From Carex sylvatica (lineage: Eukaryota; Streptophyta; Magnoliopsida; Poales; Cyperaceae), in contig CAXKVR010000571.1 of NCBI GenBank assembly GCA_964058845.1, positions 1-61,733 on the forward strand: 61,733 bases of DNA, in the 5' to 3' direction. A program made the position numbers and the translations under genes. Positions 42,870 to 53,814 of the stretch are shown one piece after another. Numbering within the stretch: position 1 is the stretch's first letter; each line of letters starts with the position of its first letter. The notes below the pieces were generated by a model. That model saw only the letters and a program-made list of their open reading frames with translations. It made no database searches and had not been told where the DNA came from.

Positions 42870-45299
42870 CTAAGTCTTGATGAGAGTGGTGCCCAATTGA
42901 CAAGGCACTGTTGCTGCTTTCTTGATCTTTACCTTTAATTCGTCATCCATCTTTATGCCAGCCATCGCTACTACAGCTTGTGCATGTCCCTCCGTCAGTG
43001 GGTCGAAATTCTTCAAGTATTCCAGAGATGGTTTCGCATTGTTTTTGTTTTTGCCCTTCTGCTTTGATTTTTGCATGAGATCGCTTACATTGAGAAACCC
43101 CTTGTTTGCATGGGCCTTGTCTACAGCTGACACGTACCTTCCCACATTCTTACCTTGCAATCTCGGGCTTCTTCTTTCCTCCACCTTGTAGCGCGGTGGC
43201 CCCTCGAATCTTAGTGGGGCTTCATCTGCAGCCTCTAAGGAGAGGTCATGAATGTCAGTCATGGGCGGTTCCACCCATTCGGGTTCCAACATCAGCAGTT
43301 CGGTGTGAGGTGTTTCATTTTCTTGTTGTATCGAACCTTGTTGGGTTCCCGTGCCGTGGTGATATCCCTTTCCCGAATTCATCAATTCTTGTACATAGGC
43401 CCTTATGTTTTCCTCAGTAAGCCCAGATATGTTTGTGTCTAGCCCATAAAGCCATTGCACTCTTGGTTTGGGCCTGTTATTAAGTTTCATTTCTGTTGGG
43501 CTGTGCAAGGTCTCCTTTCGAGTTATTTGTGTAGCCTTCTCATTAGTTAAACTGAGATAGGATTTCTGGACCAACCCCTCGTCCATTGCTTCTTTTATGG
43601 TCAACAAAGCAGCATGTGATCTCTGTTGTTCTGTAGGAGACCGTTGTAGGCTGTGTGGTGAAATCTCCCAGACAGGGTTAATGCAGTTGATTTGGCACAA
43701 CTTTGCATGCACTGTTCCCATTTTGTCTGTAGTGCCATGTATCTGCACACATGTCTAGGCCTGGAGACAGATTGTCGTTACCCTTTGAGGTTGACTCTGA
43801 ACCTTCTTTTCAATACAGGTTATGACATGTAACCTTTCGCTCTCCAGTTGATTTTTTTCAGTGACTGGTGTGTTTCTTCCAAATATGTGGCGGTGTGGTA
43901 CTGAGCTGCCTCCAGTGGTGGATCTTGAGCATGTGACATGGTCATGATCACAATGCCTAGTGCAACCTCGAAACGGTGCTGCACCACGATGACGGTGGCG
44001 ACCATTATCTCTTACCAGTCCATAGTTAGAGCTTCCTCTTCCGGTATCATCTCCAGGCCCCAGATTCAGTGGTGGTAGTGAATTGTGGATCCACCCCTCT
44101 ATCTCAATAAGCACCTCCTTCGAGCCTGGATTCTTTGTCAGCCATATTGATGGTGGTATGTGGCTGGGGTCGTAACAAGCAATGAGAGCTCTAAGTGTTT
44201 CAAAGTTACCATTGACGATAACCGACGACATGAGGTCAACGTAACCGTATCTAGACATGAGGTGGTTGACCCCTTGTGGATTCCCGTATTACAGAGGTAG
44301 CCCATGAATGTTTACTCTCACTTTGTGTGAGGTTGGGTCTCTTACCATGCTTAGATTTGGTGTCCATTCCCTTAGGTGCACCTCTAAGCTGTGAGCTATC
44401 ATGAACATGCCGATGCTAACTGCCATGTTGCGAAGAGTGTTTGACGGAAATTCAACCAGAAAATTTTTAACAGCCCGGTGGAGTGGGGAGACCTTAAAAT
44501 TTGAGGGGTGACATTCAAAAGTGGCTGCTATTACGTTTGCAATGAGCTGGGGTAGTTGGGAGATGTCGGTTCTTGAGCCCAGTAAGACCAAGGCAGACCT
44601 ATGAAGGAGAGTGCTTGGTGGGTGGAGGTCGTCATTCGGTGGGAAAAAGACTCGTGGTTCTGGTGGTGCGGGGTTAGGGTTGATAAGGTGGGGGCTGAGC
44701 ATGGGCATGATTTCCCAGTTGTCAAGGTCCATGGTTGGTTGTTGTGTTTGATTTGAGGGTTGTGGTGGAGTTGTAACTGCGGTTCGTGGGGTAGAGATAG
44801 GTTGTGTATTTGTAGGCAGCTTCTTCTTGGTGGTGCAAGCTCTTGAAATATGGCTTACACCATGACACTTATTGCATCTTACACCATTTCTACACTGAAA
44901 TTGGGTGTGTCCTCGGTCGAGACATCTGTAGCATCTTCCTTGGGCCTTCAGTAGCTCAATATACTTACTAAGCTTTAGCATAGTGTGTCTTTTCTTCTCC
45001 AAAGAGTTATGTTCATATCTTTTGACTAGTGTCCAGCCCTCTTCATTATCTCTGTCTGCAACCTGGTTGGCGGTTGGGAGAGGAGTTAATGCCTCTAGTT
45101 TTCGTGGTTGTTGAGATGAGTCAATGGCATGAGTAGGTTGTTGTTTCTGCCATGTTGTCGCCTGTGTGGTAGTCTGTTGTTTACCCTTCACCATCTGTGA
45201 ATAGGAGTAATGTCCTGTAGCCATCCAGTGAGCGTCGTGCCTTGCAATGCCATCCAAAATCGCCTTTTTGTTCGCCTTACTGAGGGAGAGGGAGTCCAT
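42870..45299 (-). pseudogene. LINE ORF1: nucleic-acid-binding protein with two zinc knuckles
   Basis: One frame from MDSLSLSKANKKAI (ATG at 45299) to 42870 spans about 809 codons. It is broken by two in-frame stops: TAA at 44291-44289 and TAG at 43757-43755. Two CX2CX4HX4C knuckles (CYRCLDRGHTQFQC and CNKCHGVSHISRAC) sit at about residues 123-157. After them comes a segment with FLVEFPSNTLRNMAVSIGMF and LREWTPNLSMVRD, similar to the DUF4283-type domain of plant LINE and gag-like proteins. The 31-nt leader between the target duplication and the ATG suggests little or no 5' truncation. Confidence 0.85.
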
Positions 45300-45330
45300 C
45301 TTTCTCCAACCCCTAAGATCGATATAATTC

Positions 45331-45348
45331 GTAAATAAATCCAACTTT
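45331..45348 (+). repeat. Right target-site duplication of the LINE
   Basis: GTAAATAAATCCAACTTT, identical to 36399-36416, just outside the LINE 5' end. Confidence 0.85.
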
Positions 45349-45495
45349 AATCCAATTAGTTTGATTGAACCAAATTAGTATAAAATGACTTTTAAGTTAT
45401 AACTAAAATATGTTAAAAATAATTAATGTCTACAGTCAAATAGTTTGAGCAAAAATAATAGTTAATTTATGAGATTAAATACGGATTTTATCATG

Positions 45496-45839
45496 TTTTT
45501 TTTAAAGCTTGGTAGGGACTATCAAGATTAAATTAATAATGGTATTTACAACAACAGTTCTTACATTATTACATCAGTTTCTTATGTAATAGCATTAACT
45601 ATCCTGTTTATATCTGACCTCTGTTTTACACAATATCATAACCATAATACAGCATCTTCCCTTGCCCTACTTGCAACTAGCCAAGTCGGCAGCTTTGAAT
45701 CTCTGAAAATTACCTCATTTCTCTGCCTCCATAAAAACCATAGCACCGAAATATGGTATGAAATTTTGCACTCTCTCTTAAAAGGTTCAATCGAATTGGC
45801 GTGGCCAATTGGTGCAACAAACTTGTGCATTGGTTTATA
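45496..45839 (-). mobile_element. Second 5'-truncated LINE tail
   Basis: The minus-strand frame at 45830-45636 contains VLWFLWRQRNEVIFRDSKLP, the C-terminal end of LINE ORF2. It is followed by a 3' region whose last bases on plus are TTTTTTTTAAAGCTTGGTAG..CAAGATTAAATTAATAATGG, matching the tail layout of the other LINE pieces. No target duplication could be read. Confidence 0.7.
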
Positions 45840-46389
45840 AATATGTGTGCAGCAATTTAGTTTGAACTGACCATCTCAACACACATATTTTCACAAAATC
45901 AAGAGAGAAAAAGTAGAGGGGTTGTTTGTTCGATGCTAGCACACCGACTAACGATTATTCGTCAACCTGTTCATGTAGATACATGTAAAGATACGGTTGT
46001 AATTACTATGTATATCTGACATGCAAGTGAAGCAAAGAATGGCTACGATTAACATTGTAAAAAGAGTCTCGACTCCTCGCTAGTGGTAAATTTTATTTTA
46101 AATATAATTTTTATACATGATTCAATTCCGATTCCGTAAGAATATGACAAATTTACTTGTAAACTTATATTCCTACCCGATCAAATTTCTTGCAAAAAAT
46201 TAGTATTAACATGATAAATTGCATATTAACATATATAATCTCAAATTTTAGATTGTTCAAAATTGTGCTGATGTATCTATATAAATACTATACCAGACTG
46301 CTATTATAAATAGCTTATAGTTGTAATAACAAACTGCTACACTACATAGCATTTTTATTTAATTTTATATATATATATATATATAGAGA
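45840..46389. other. Intergenic DNA
   Basis: Nothing coding is recognised; it ends in a (TA)n(GA)n tract that leads into the next MITE. Confidence 0.4.
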
Positions 46390-46814
46390 GAGAGATGGAC
46401 TTGGGCGAGCCATGGCTCACCAAGCGTTTGTACTCCACGTCTTATTTTCATTTTGAAAGTCCAAATGACCGATCCGAACCGTTAGATGTGATCTCTATAT
46501 TGAAATATGCTTGGAAACCAAATTTTACATTTTTTGGAATTTTTTTACTATTTATTAAGCATTTTTAAAAATTGCTGTTTTGCTGTGAACAGTAAAAAAC
46601 AGTAAAATTTTCTGGACCATTGGATCAGAAATTTTAAAAAATACTTAATAAATAGTAAAAAAATTTCAAAAAATATAAAATTTGGTCTCCAAGCACATTT
46701 CAATATGGAGAACAAGATGAACGGTTCGGATCGGTTGTTTGAATTTTCAAAATGGCTAAAATGAGCCATGGCTCACCAACGCAAAATAAGCCATGGCTCA
46801 TTTTAGCCCAACTC
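46390..46814. mobile_element. Family A MITE with GAGCCATGGCTCA arms
   Basis: The left end GATGGACTTGGGCGAGCCAT pairs with the right end (reverse complement GAGTTGGGCTAAAATGAGCC). The right arm carries GAGCCATGGCTCA plus a second near-copy (GCCATGGCTCA). The core is standard (GGAAACCAAATTTTACATTT; TTTACTATTTATTAAGC). (TA)n flanks both sides. Confidence 0.82.
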
Positions 46815-46940
46815 TATATATATATATATTTAAGATCAAGTCTGTATAAATTATATATTTATTCTTTACATTCTAAAGTTCTAAACCTTCAATACATATT
46901 TTCAGTTAATTAAATTGGGCTAGTGTAAAGGAGGAAGATT

Positions 46941-46996
46941 TTTTGTATTTTTTTTTTTTGAAAGAGATTTGACGGTGGCTGTCAAATTCAAATTAA
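46941..46996 (-). mobile_element. Minimal 56-bp LINE tail insertion with 15-bp target duplication
   Basis: TAAAGGAGGAAGATT stands at 46926-46940 and again at 46997-47011. Between them on plus is TTTTGTA plus a T-run, then GAAAGAGATTTGACGGTGGC and a few more bases. On the minus strand this is the last ~34 nt of the LINE 3' end plus poly(A). Confidence 0.8.
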
Positions 46997-47011
46997 TAAA
47001 GGAGGAAGATT

Positions 47012-49150
47012 AAATGGGCAAAATTAAGTTTTGTTTCTAAGTTGAGACTTTTCTCGATTCAAGTATCTGCTATTTTCTATTGAGTTGTCACATAATTACT
47101 TCTTTGTATATATATATTCTCTTTCTTCTAAAATCTTTCCATTGTCAATCACTTCCTGTGTGGTTGTTGGAATTGAGCATCCATCATTTCCTTAATTAAC
47201 TCCAATCTAGCACAATATAATTGTTAAATCTTAGATACACTTTTTAATTTCAATAGTTCTTTGATAACAATTTAATAGCAAATTTTTGTGAATTATTTTC
47301 GAAATTATATACTTAATTAATAGTGGAATCAATTGTCTATTTGTCTTTGAAATTCTTTCTATAATGAACGTGTGGCTGATGGTATGAGAGTAGCTTAACA
47401 AATTATAATTCTAGGCACAAGTCTAAATTTGCAAATTTATTTCACTTCTTTAATTAATAATTAAAATTTTCAATAAATACTCTGGAGTCTGGAACGAAGT
47501 TTGCAGAACAACATTAGTTCTAATAAGTAACTAATTAATGGCAAGTAATGGAATTACCAGTACATTCCCTAATCGATATTTTATAGTGGAAAAAATAAAA
47601 TCAAATAACTGCTTATGCTGGAAACAAACCAAGACTAATGATTCTCAACAAACCATAGTTATGAAACTATGGAACAATGCTGTAAAAAACGTCTGTTTAG
47701 GTCGATTAATCGTTGACGGTGACCAAATCGTTGTAGATTTTTTTGACTAATCAGACGATTATTTCCGAATATAGTCAATTATCAGATTAATTACTTGAAA
47801 AAATCTTATTCTCTGACGACACTATGCAAGTTGCAACTTCTGTTCTACTGTATATTTGGACCAATGTTATTATGATGCCGCCAACAAATTCTATACATTA
47901 TAGTTGTCAATCAGTCTTTTAGTTTTTTTGAATCAATGTTGTCAATCAGTCAATGTGTGCAAGTGTACAGACAAGAACTTTTAATGATGATTGCGATAGA
48001 TTCATGTATCATGAACTATTCTTTGATGATTACGACAATATTTTTTTGTTATTAATTAACGGTCATAGCATAGACCATAGTACTTTAAATCACCACAAAA
48101 TCAGGATAAAATGGTCACAAGATTAATTTCAAATTTGAAATGTTTAGTGTTCCAAATCTTTGATTATTTTCACTTTTGTTATGGTTAATCAAACATCAAC
48201 AATATCTAGCTAATTATTATGCTCTGCTATATCTAATTAGTAAATAAAATAACATATCTATTAATTCTACCTGCAAAGAAATATACATTATTATTCGATA
48301 TTAACATGCTTTTGAATTTTGATATGTCAAGTACATATTTGTCGATTATTATATTAATCAAAATACATAATTACTTGTTTTATTACAAACTTTGAATTAC
48401 TCCGTTAATATATGTTGATAGCTTTAACAATTAACTAATATCTCTTAATATTTAGCTTGAGGCTATTAAAATCTAGATAATTATTGTCAAATCTAAAAAT
48501 ATATATTCAAGATTGTACATGATTGAACAACAAAAAAGTTGAACACTGCAGCATACTCTTTACAAAATTTTTACGAATTGAGTTTCCTCGAGGCATTCAG
48601 AATAAACCAAAACATATCGGAACCATTGATTTAGATATTTCTATTAATGTTGCAAATGAAAAACTCTTTCTATTTTTGTACCTCTTATTGTATTAGTTTC
48701 TACAGATAAAAAATTATCACATATCACCTTCAATTGCTGAAAGCAGAACCAGATTGCCTGAGAAATGGAGGGACGAAACAGAATCGATTTAAGAGAAATA
48801 ATTTAAACATGATGGCTCCCTATGGCTACAGTATTGTTGAACGAAGAAGATCCAGGGACAAATTCAAATCTGTTCTTATTTTTGAAATCAAGAATAGAGG
48901 ATCTTTCTCTTCTCATTTTATCTTTGTCTCTCTCTTCAAAAACAATAAAGAATGGAGTCCTCAGTACTAAAAAAGTGAAGTCCACTGAAATTATTGAAGA
49001 GTAGCGGCCTAAATCTTATATATAAATACTTGGTTCATCTATATAAGCACCTAGTTCATCTATATAAACATCTAAAGAAAATGATAGAAAATTATAGTGC
49101 TCTTGTTTTCAAAAAAAAAAAAAAAAGCGCAGATTTGGATCCACCTGAGA
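47012..49150. other. AT-rich intergenic DNA
   Basis: No gene is supported. Small open frames at 47538-47750 and 48734-48970 have ATG starts and acceptable composition but no recognisable domain, no neighbouring exons and no conserved motif. Confidence 0.4.
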
Positions 49151-49156
49151 CTATGA

Positions 49157-49262
49157 GAACTCTGTGGTGTGATTCAAATCTACTTTATATTTTGAACTGT
49201 CAAAGTTAAGAACTCTGTGGTGTGATTTATATCTACTTTATATCTTGAGCTGTCAAAGTTTT
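49157..49262 (+). repeat. ~52-bp tandem duplication
   Basis: AGAACTCTGTGGTGTGATT..ATCTACTTTATAT.TTGA(A/G)CTGTCAAAGTT occurs twice in a row. Just downstream (49376-49460) the phrase TTGCTTGCTAACTTGG occurs three times, separated by poly-A runs. Confidence 0.75.
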
Positions 49263-49468
49263 CAGAAAAAAAAAAATGACAACTCCGACCCCCTTGCAGA
49301 GAAATCATTCGCTCACGACAAACGAGACATCAATCATCAACGAATTTCACTGAACATTGGGCAGCATGTGTCTAAATTTGCTTGCTAACTTGGATTGCAA
49401 AAAAAAAAAAAAAATTGCTTGCTAACTTGGATAAAAAAAAGGTTGCTTGCTAACTGGGCTATGGATAA

Positions 49469-49904
49469 GGGTATCTAATAAATACAACGGATGATGTGAA
49501 AGTATTTTCATACTTAACCTTTACTCTTATTTATTTTTTGAATAAGGTATGAGTTGAATAAACGAATAATAAAGTGTCATTAACATTTTGATTGTATTTT
49601 TGATAAAATATTTTTTAACACAAGGAAAAAAATAATAATAAATACAACTAATTTGTATTACAAAAATTTAGTAAAATACAAAATTTTATTGTATCATGTA
49701 TTATCTTCATACAAATATATATATTTATATATATAATTTTATTTTTAAAAATTATCTTATAGAATAACGGATAAGATAACAAAAAAAAAAAATCGTTACT
49801 TTTACCTACTCGATAAACTAGCGAAAAAAATCTTATCATTATCCGCTTTTTCTGATACGATATAGTTCAAATAAACAAATAAAAATATGTCAATGGCATC
49901 CCTA
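49469..49904. mobile_element. Truncated hAT-like element related to the one at 61011
   Basis: The right end (reverse complement TAGGGATGCCATTGACATAT) and the subterminal GATACGATA.. phrase match the right end at 61626. The left part (GGGTATCTAATAAATACAAC, AAGTATTTTCATACTTAACC) resembles the inside of that element's left end. Confidence 0.45.
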
Positions 49905-50569
49905 TTTCTTTGTCCCTTTTCAGTGTCTAATTTTATACTTATATTTTCGGAATAAACTATTCTCAAATTTTTTTTTTATAACAAAAGCTATTAATTATTA
50001 TATTAAGCAGCACAATTTGAAAATTTTGGTATTTTGTTTAAGTAATAAATATCATCTTAAGTGAAAAATGATAAATTTTATTGAGTGACAAAAACTTATT
50101 GCTTATGTCATGAAAAAGATGAGTTCAGATGGCAGGAGAGTCGCCCGATTCTGTTATTCCCACTAACTTTTTCTTTCGATGCTCCACTGTTATAATTTTT
50201 ATTTGCCATCTAGCTTGTAAGTAGACACTTCTGCTTAGGGTTCAATTTTTTTTTCCTCCTCTTCAGTGATGGAAGAACGAGTAGAAAAGCTACGCTTAGG
50301 TTTTAGATTTGGTCGTTGCTCATCCGTTCCGGCCTTCCAGTGGTTTTTTTTTTCTTTTGTTGTTGATGTTTTTTGTTGTTGTTGTTGTTGTTCTTCTTCT
50401 TATTCTTATTGTTGTTTTCGCTGATGTTGTTATTGGTAGTATATTTCTCCCTCTCTTTTGTTATCTCCTTTTTCCTTCTTGATCTTTTCTTTTTCTAAAC
50501 AGACTATGGATTTTAATATTCGAGCATCGTGATATTCTCACTACTCAAGTGACTGTCTCTCATGATAGT
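49905..50569. other. Intergenic DNA with (TTG)n
   Basis: A TTG/TTC trinucleotide tract at about 50373-50420; nothing coding is recognised. Confidence 0.45.
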
Positions 50570-50843
50570 CAGGGGCGGAACTAGAAAATTTGAATAGGGG
50601 GGCTAATCTATAAAAGTAATATGTGAAAAATACAAAAATAAAGTGTGGTTAGTGAAAATTGAACCAATAACCTTACACATACCAACTAGAGCACAAACCA
50701 CTAGACTACCAATACACTTTTGTTAATTTATGAGGTAGAGTTAGACTATATAAAAATTTAACTAAATTTTAATATAAATAATTACTAATTTTAAAATTAT
50801 AGAGTAAGTTAGCACTTCTACCATACAGGTAAATCCGCACCTG
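50570..50843. mobile_element. Short hAT-like element with CAGGGGCGGA ends
   Basis: The left end CAGGGGCGGAACTAG and (reverse complement) CAGGTGCGGATTTACC form terminal inverted repeats. 'CAGGGGCGGA' is a recurrent terminus of plant hAT-type elements. Flanking 8-mers ATGATAGT and ATAACGGT match only partly. Confidence 0.5.
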
Positions 50844-51779
50844 ATAACGGTTCCTCTGACCATCGTCTTAGATGCTATTTGTTGCCAACTTCAGCTTTTA
50901 TTCAGAACTTCACAGTTTCCAGCATCATCATGCTAGTGTGAACAGTTTTACCAGTGTGAATAGGGGATTCAATCAATGCGAACACTTCACAGTTTCCAGC
51001 AATATCATGCAAGTATGAAACAAGCTCTAACAATGTGATGTTGGCTTCGGATCTGGATGCCACGTACTCATCACACGGTTAGCTAATCTAGCCTCATCTA
51101 CAAGCGAGGTCTCATCAGTCTATGCAGGTTTCAAGTCTTTCACTACTAATTTTCAGTACATCTATATTAACCGGAAAGAAAACCACGTGACCTACCAATC
51201 AGCTAATATGAACATGATAAAAAAAAATAATTAGCTCATGATATGTTACTGATTTATATTTATATTTTATTTCTTTTGGATATATGAACCTACACTTTAT
51301 ACTATAATATTAGAATAGAAGCCGTAAAAACAAACAAAAATAAAACTTATTATTTATGGGCCGGGGAAGTATATTCATATTATTGAGTGGCCGAACTTAG
51401 TATTAATGATAAACTTTTTACTGAGTGACCGAAATTTGTAATTGGTTTAGTAGTACAATAATTTTTGTTGTTGATTTCAGGATGACTAGAAAGAGAAATG
51501 CATGTGCTAAGGTTTTTTCTCGGAAAAAAAAAATGAGAGATGCATGAATTAATGAGTGCGCTACCCAATTTTTTCATTTTATTTTGGTGATTCCTGCTCT
51601 TAAATAAGGAAACCACTTAAAAATGTTTTATTCACGTTATAAGCAAGTATTTTATTCATAATAATATATTATGTCTATAAAAATGAGATAATTTGATAAA
51701 CATTAATTTCACTTCTTTAAAAACTTTTTTCTTCTTTCAGAAACTTTAATTTCAGCTATACGGAATTAACGGTTCTTAA
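50844..51779. other. Intergenic DNA
   Basis: Contains two copies of AACACTTCACAGTTTCCAGCA-like phrases (about 50910 and 50980) with GTGTGAA(T/C)A; otherwise nothing is recognised. Confidence 0.4.
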
Positions 51780-51879
51780 TGCAAGATGCCGACATTTTTA
51801 AAAATATCCAAAATAAAAAACAATTATTAAAAATAACCAGGTTGGTTGTGAAATTTTAAAAATGCCCAAAATGCGAAAA

Positions 51880-52100
51880 AAATCCGCTCTTCCGAATAAA
51901 AATTCGGGAGAGCGGAAAAAATCCGCTCTTCCGAATAAAAATTCGGGAGAGCGGAATAAATCCACTCTTCCGAATAAAAATTCGGGAGAGCGGAATAAAT
52001 CCGCTTTCCTGAATAAAAATTTGGGAGAGCGGAATAAATCCACTTTTCCGACTTTTTATTCGGAAGAGCGGAATAAATCCGCGTCCCCGAGTAAAAATTC
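51880..52100 (+). repeat. ~39-bp minisatellite of self-complementary units in the left inverted repeat
   Basis: About six units of CCGCTCTTCCGAATAAAAAT followed by TCGGGAGAGCGGA. Each unit is itself a hairpin (CCGCTCTTCCGAA against TTCGGGAGAGCGG). The right inverted repeat (53250-53400) carries fewer, more diverged units. Confidence 0.85.
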
Positions 52101-52378
52101 GGAATTTTTTTTTTTAACCAATTTTGATTCAGCTTAATTCACATTTTAGTACCAAAATTATATGTACAAAATATAATTACAAAAATTTACGAATAAGTTC
52201 GATTTGAATTTATGAAAGAAACAAAATTTAAACCAATTAAATGAAATCAAATTGAAATTTTAAATTGTTTGGACCTTTGAATTAAATAAATAATTTGTAT
52301 GAATAAATAAATAATTGAATTCTAAATAAGAGTATAATTATACGAAATTATTCGTATAAATAAATTATAAAATTTATA

Positions 52379-52615
52379 ATGGTTTTACTACTTTTTTACA
52401 TAGGTACAAAATTCATGTTTTTAAGAAGAATATGGACCATTCAAAAACAATGGTTTTATACCTATCCAAAAAATTAGTTAAAAAATTATAAAAATTCTAA
52501 AATTTGGTCTCAAAACACACTTTAATATGAAAATTATGTTGAGCGGTTCATATTGGCTTACATTGAAAATAAAGATGAGGATGTGAGGCACAATTGAAGC
52601 ACAAAACCAATCGAG
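52379..52615. mobile_element. Partial family A MITE inside the Mutator-like element
   Basis: It starts within the core (TTTTACTACTTTTTTACATA) and keeps the right arm (AAAATTTGGTCTCAAAACAC, GAGGCACAATTGAAGCACAA). That arm matches the arm subtype of the copy at 11983-12855. The left arm is missing. Confidence 0.6.
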
Positions 52616-53485
52616 CATTTTAACTGTACTATTTATATCTAGACTTTTGAATTTTATTCTCAAAAATCTTCTCTATTTTACACAATTATTGGCAGATATA
52701 CAGTGACACTTCATTTTCTTGAACATGATATATACGAGTATATGAATATAAGTTCTTTAACGAAATATATTAGCCTTAAAACAAACACTATTATGTAGAT
52801 CTGTAATTTGTCTTACCAAATGCATCATGAACACCTACTATGTTATTTGAGATCAATTAATTAATTGTAAAAAATCATGTTCGGAGAGATGACAGTGACT
52901 CTCCAGGACGTCAGTGCCCTATGGGGTTTGCCCATCCAGGGCGTGCCCATTGGTGGTATATCTGACCACACGGATGAGTACACGATTAATGCTAGTCTCG
53001 AAGAAAATTTCATAATTTATTTATACGAATAATTTCGTATAATTATACTCTTATTTAGAATTCAATTATTTATTTAATCCAAAGGTCCAAACAATTCAAA
53101 ATTTCAATTTGGTTTCATTTAATTGGTTTAAATTTCTTTCATAAATTCAAATCGAAAGTTCGTAAATTTTTGTAATTATATTTTGTACATATAATTTTGG
53201 TACTAAATGTGAATTAAGCTGAATCAAAATTAGTTAAAAAAAAAAAATTCCGAATTTTTACTCGGGAACACAGATTTATTCCGATCTTCCAAATAAAAAG
53301 TCGGGAAAGCGAATTTATTTCGCACTCCTGAATTTTTATTCGGGAAAGCGGATTTATTTCGCTCTCCCGAATAATAATTCGGAAGAGCGGATTTTTTCCG
53401 CGTTTTGGGCATTTTTAAAATTTCACAACCAATCTGTTATTTTTAATAATTTATTTTTTATTTTGGATATTTTTAAAATTGTCGG

Positions 53486-53806
53486 TGCAAGATGAAACCC
53501 ATCCTTGTTACTTTGTAATATAAAAATTTTAAGTTACCTTTCGGCCCAGATATTCATTCCAGAACTGAACTCTGAAGCATTTCATTACCTTTTGGCCCAG
53601 ATATTCGTTCCAAAGATTATTCGTGGAGCTCCTCCCGTGTCGGATCCGGACCGTTCTTTTGTAACTTTGCACGAATCATAAAGCCCAGTAATACTACCCC
53701 TTACTGGTCCGAATCCCAAAGCAACTAAGAGTAATCTCAAACCGTAAAATTAGGTAAATCTTATACGATAACTGGGAATATGGAGCTATATGGATTCGGA
53801 CCACTC
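53486..53806. other. DNA between two transposons, with a short duplication
   Basis: TTTCGGCCCAGATATTCATT (about 53539) and TTTTGGCCCAGATATTCGTT (about 53589) are a ~50-bp tandem pair carrying GGCCCA. No gene. Confidence 0.5.
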
Positions 53807-53814
53807 GGTATATA

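Larger units (their letters stand above)
36417..45330 (-). mobile_element. Near full-length L1-type LINE with an internal Ty1/copia insertion
   Basis: It is bounded by the 18-bp duplication GTAAATAAATCCAACTTT. The minus-strand order is a 31-nt leader, ORF1 (45299-42870), ORF2 (42805 to about 39690), then the copia insertion, then about 220-370 bp of 3' region ending near 36417. The last bases next to the left duplication (CTTTTGAGTAAAAATAGGGT on plus) resemble the shared 3' tail of the LINE pieces at 31112, 45496 and 46941. The copia accounts for about 3 kb and the LINE for about 5.9 kb. Stops and frameshifts make it inactive. Confidence 0.85.
51789..53485. mobile_element. Mutator-like non-autonomous element with 9-bp target duplication
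   Basis: TGCAAGATG occurs at 51780-51788 and 53486-53494. The ends are CCGACATTTTTAAAAATATC and (reverse complement of the right end) CCGACAATTTTAAAAATATC. Terminal inverted repeats run inward for about 590 bp (left, to ~52377) and about 480 bp (right, from ~53008). The difference is largely extra minisatellite units on the left. Exact 9-bp duplication plus very long inverted repeats is the Mutator signature. The ~630-bp middle holds part of a family A MITE and sequence of unknown origin (52860-52990, TCCAGGGCGTGCCCATTGGT), which might be captured host DNA. No transposase is seen. Confidence 0.88.

Noticed and set aside
42922..43442. Plus-strand open frames of 64-104 codons
   Set aside because: They are shadows of LINE ORF1, which has the zinc knuckles and continuous frame on the minus strand.
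50570..50843. SINE
   Set aside because: A tRNA-like promoter (A and B boxes) and a tail repeat could not be found, while terminal inverted repeats are present, so a hAT-like call is preferred.
51798..52137. Repeat proteins (KSALPNKNSGER units) on both strands
   Set aside because: These are the minisatellite in the Mutator-like inverted repeat; the same 'protein' reappears from the other inverted repeat at 53230-53412.
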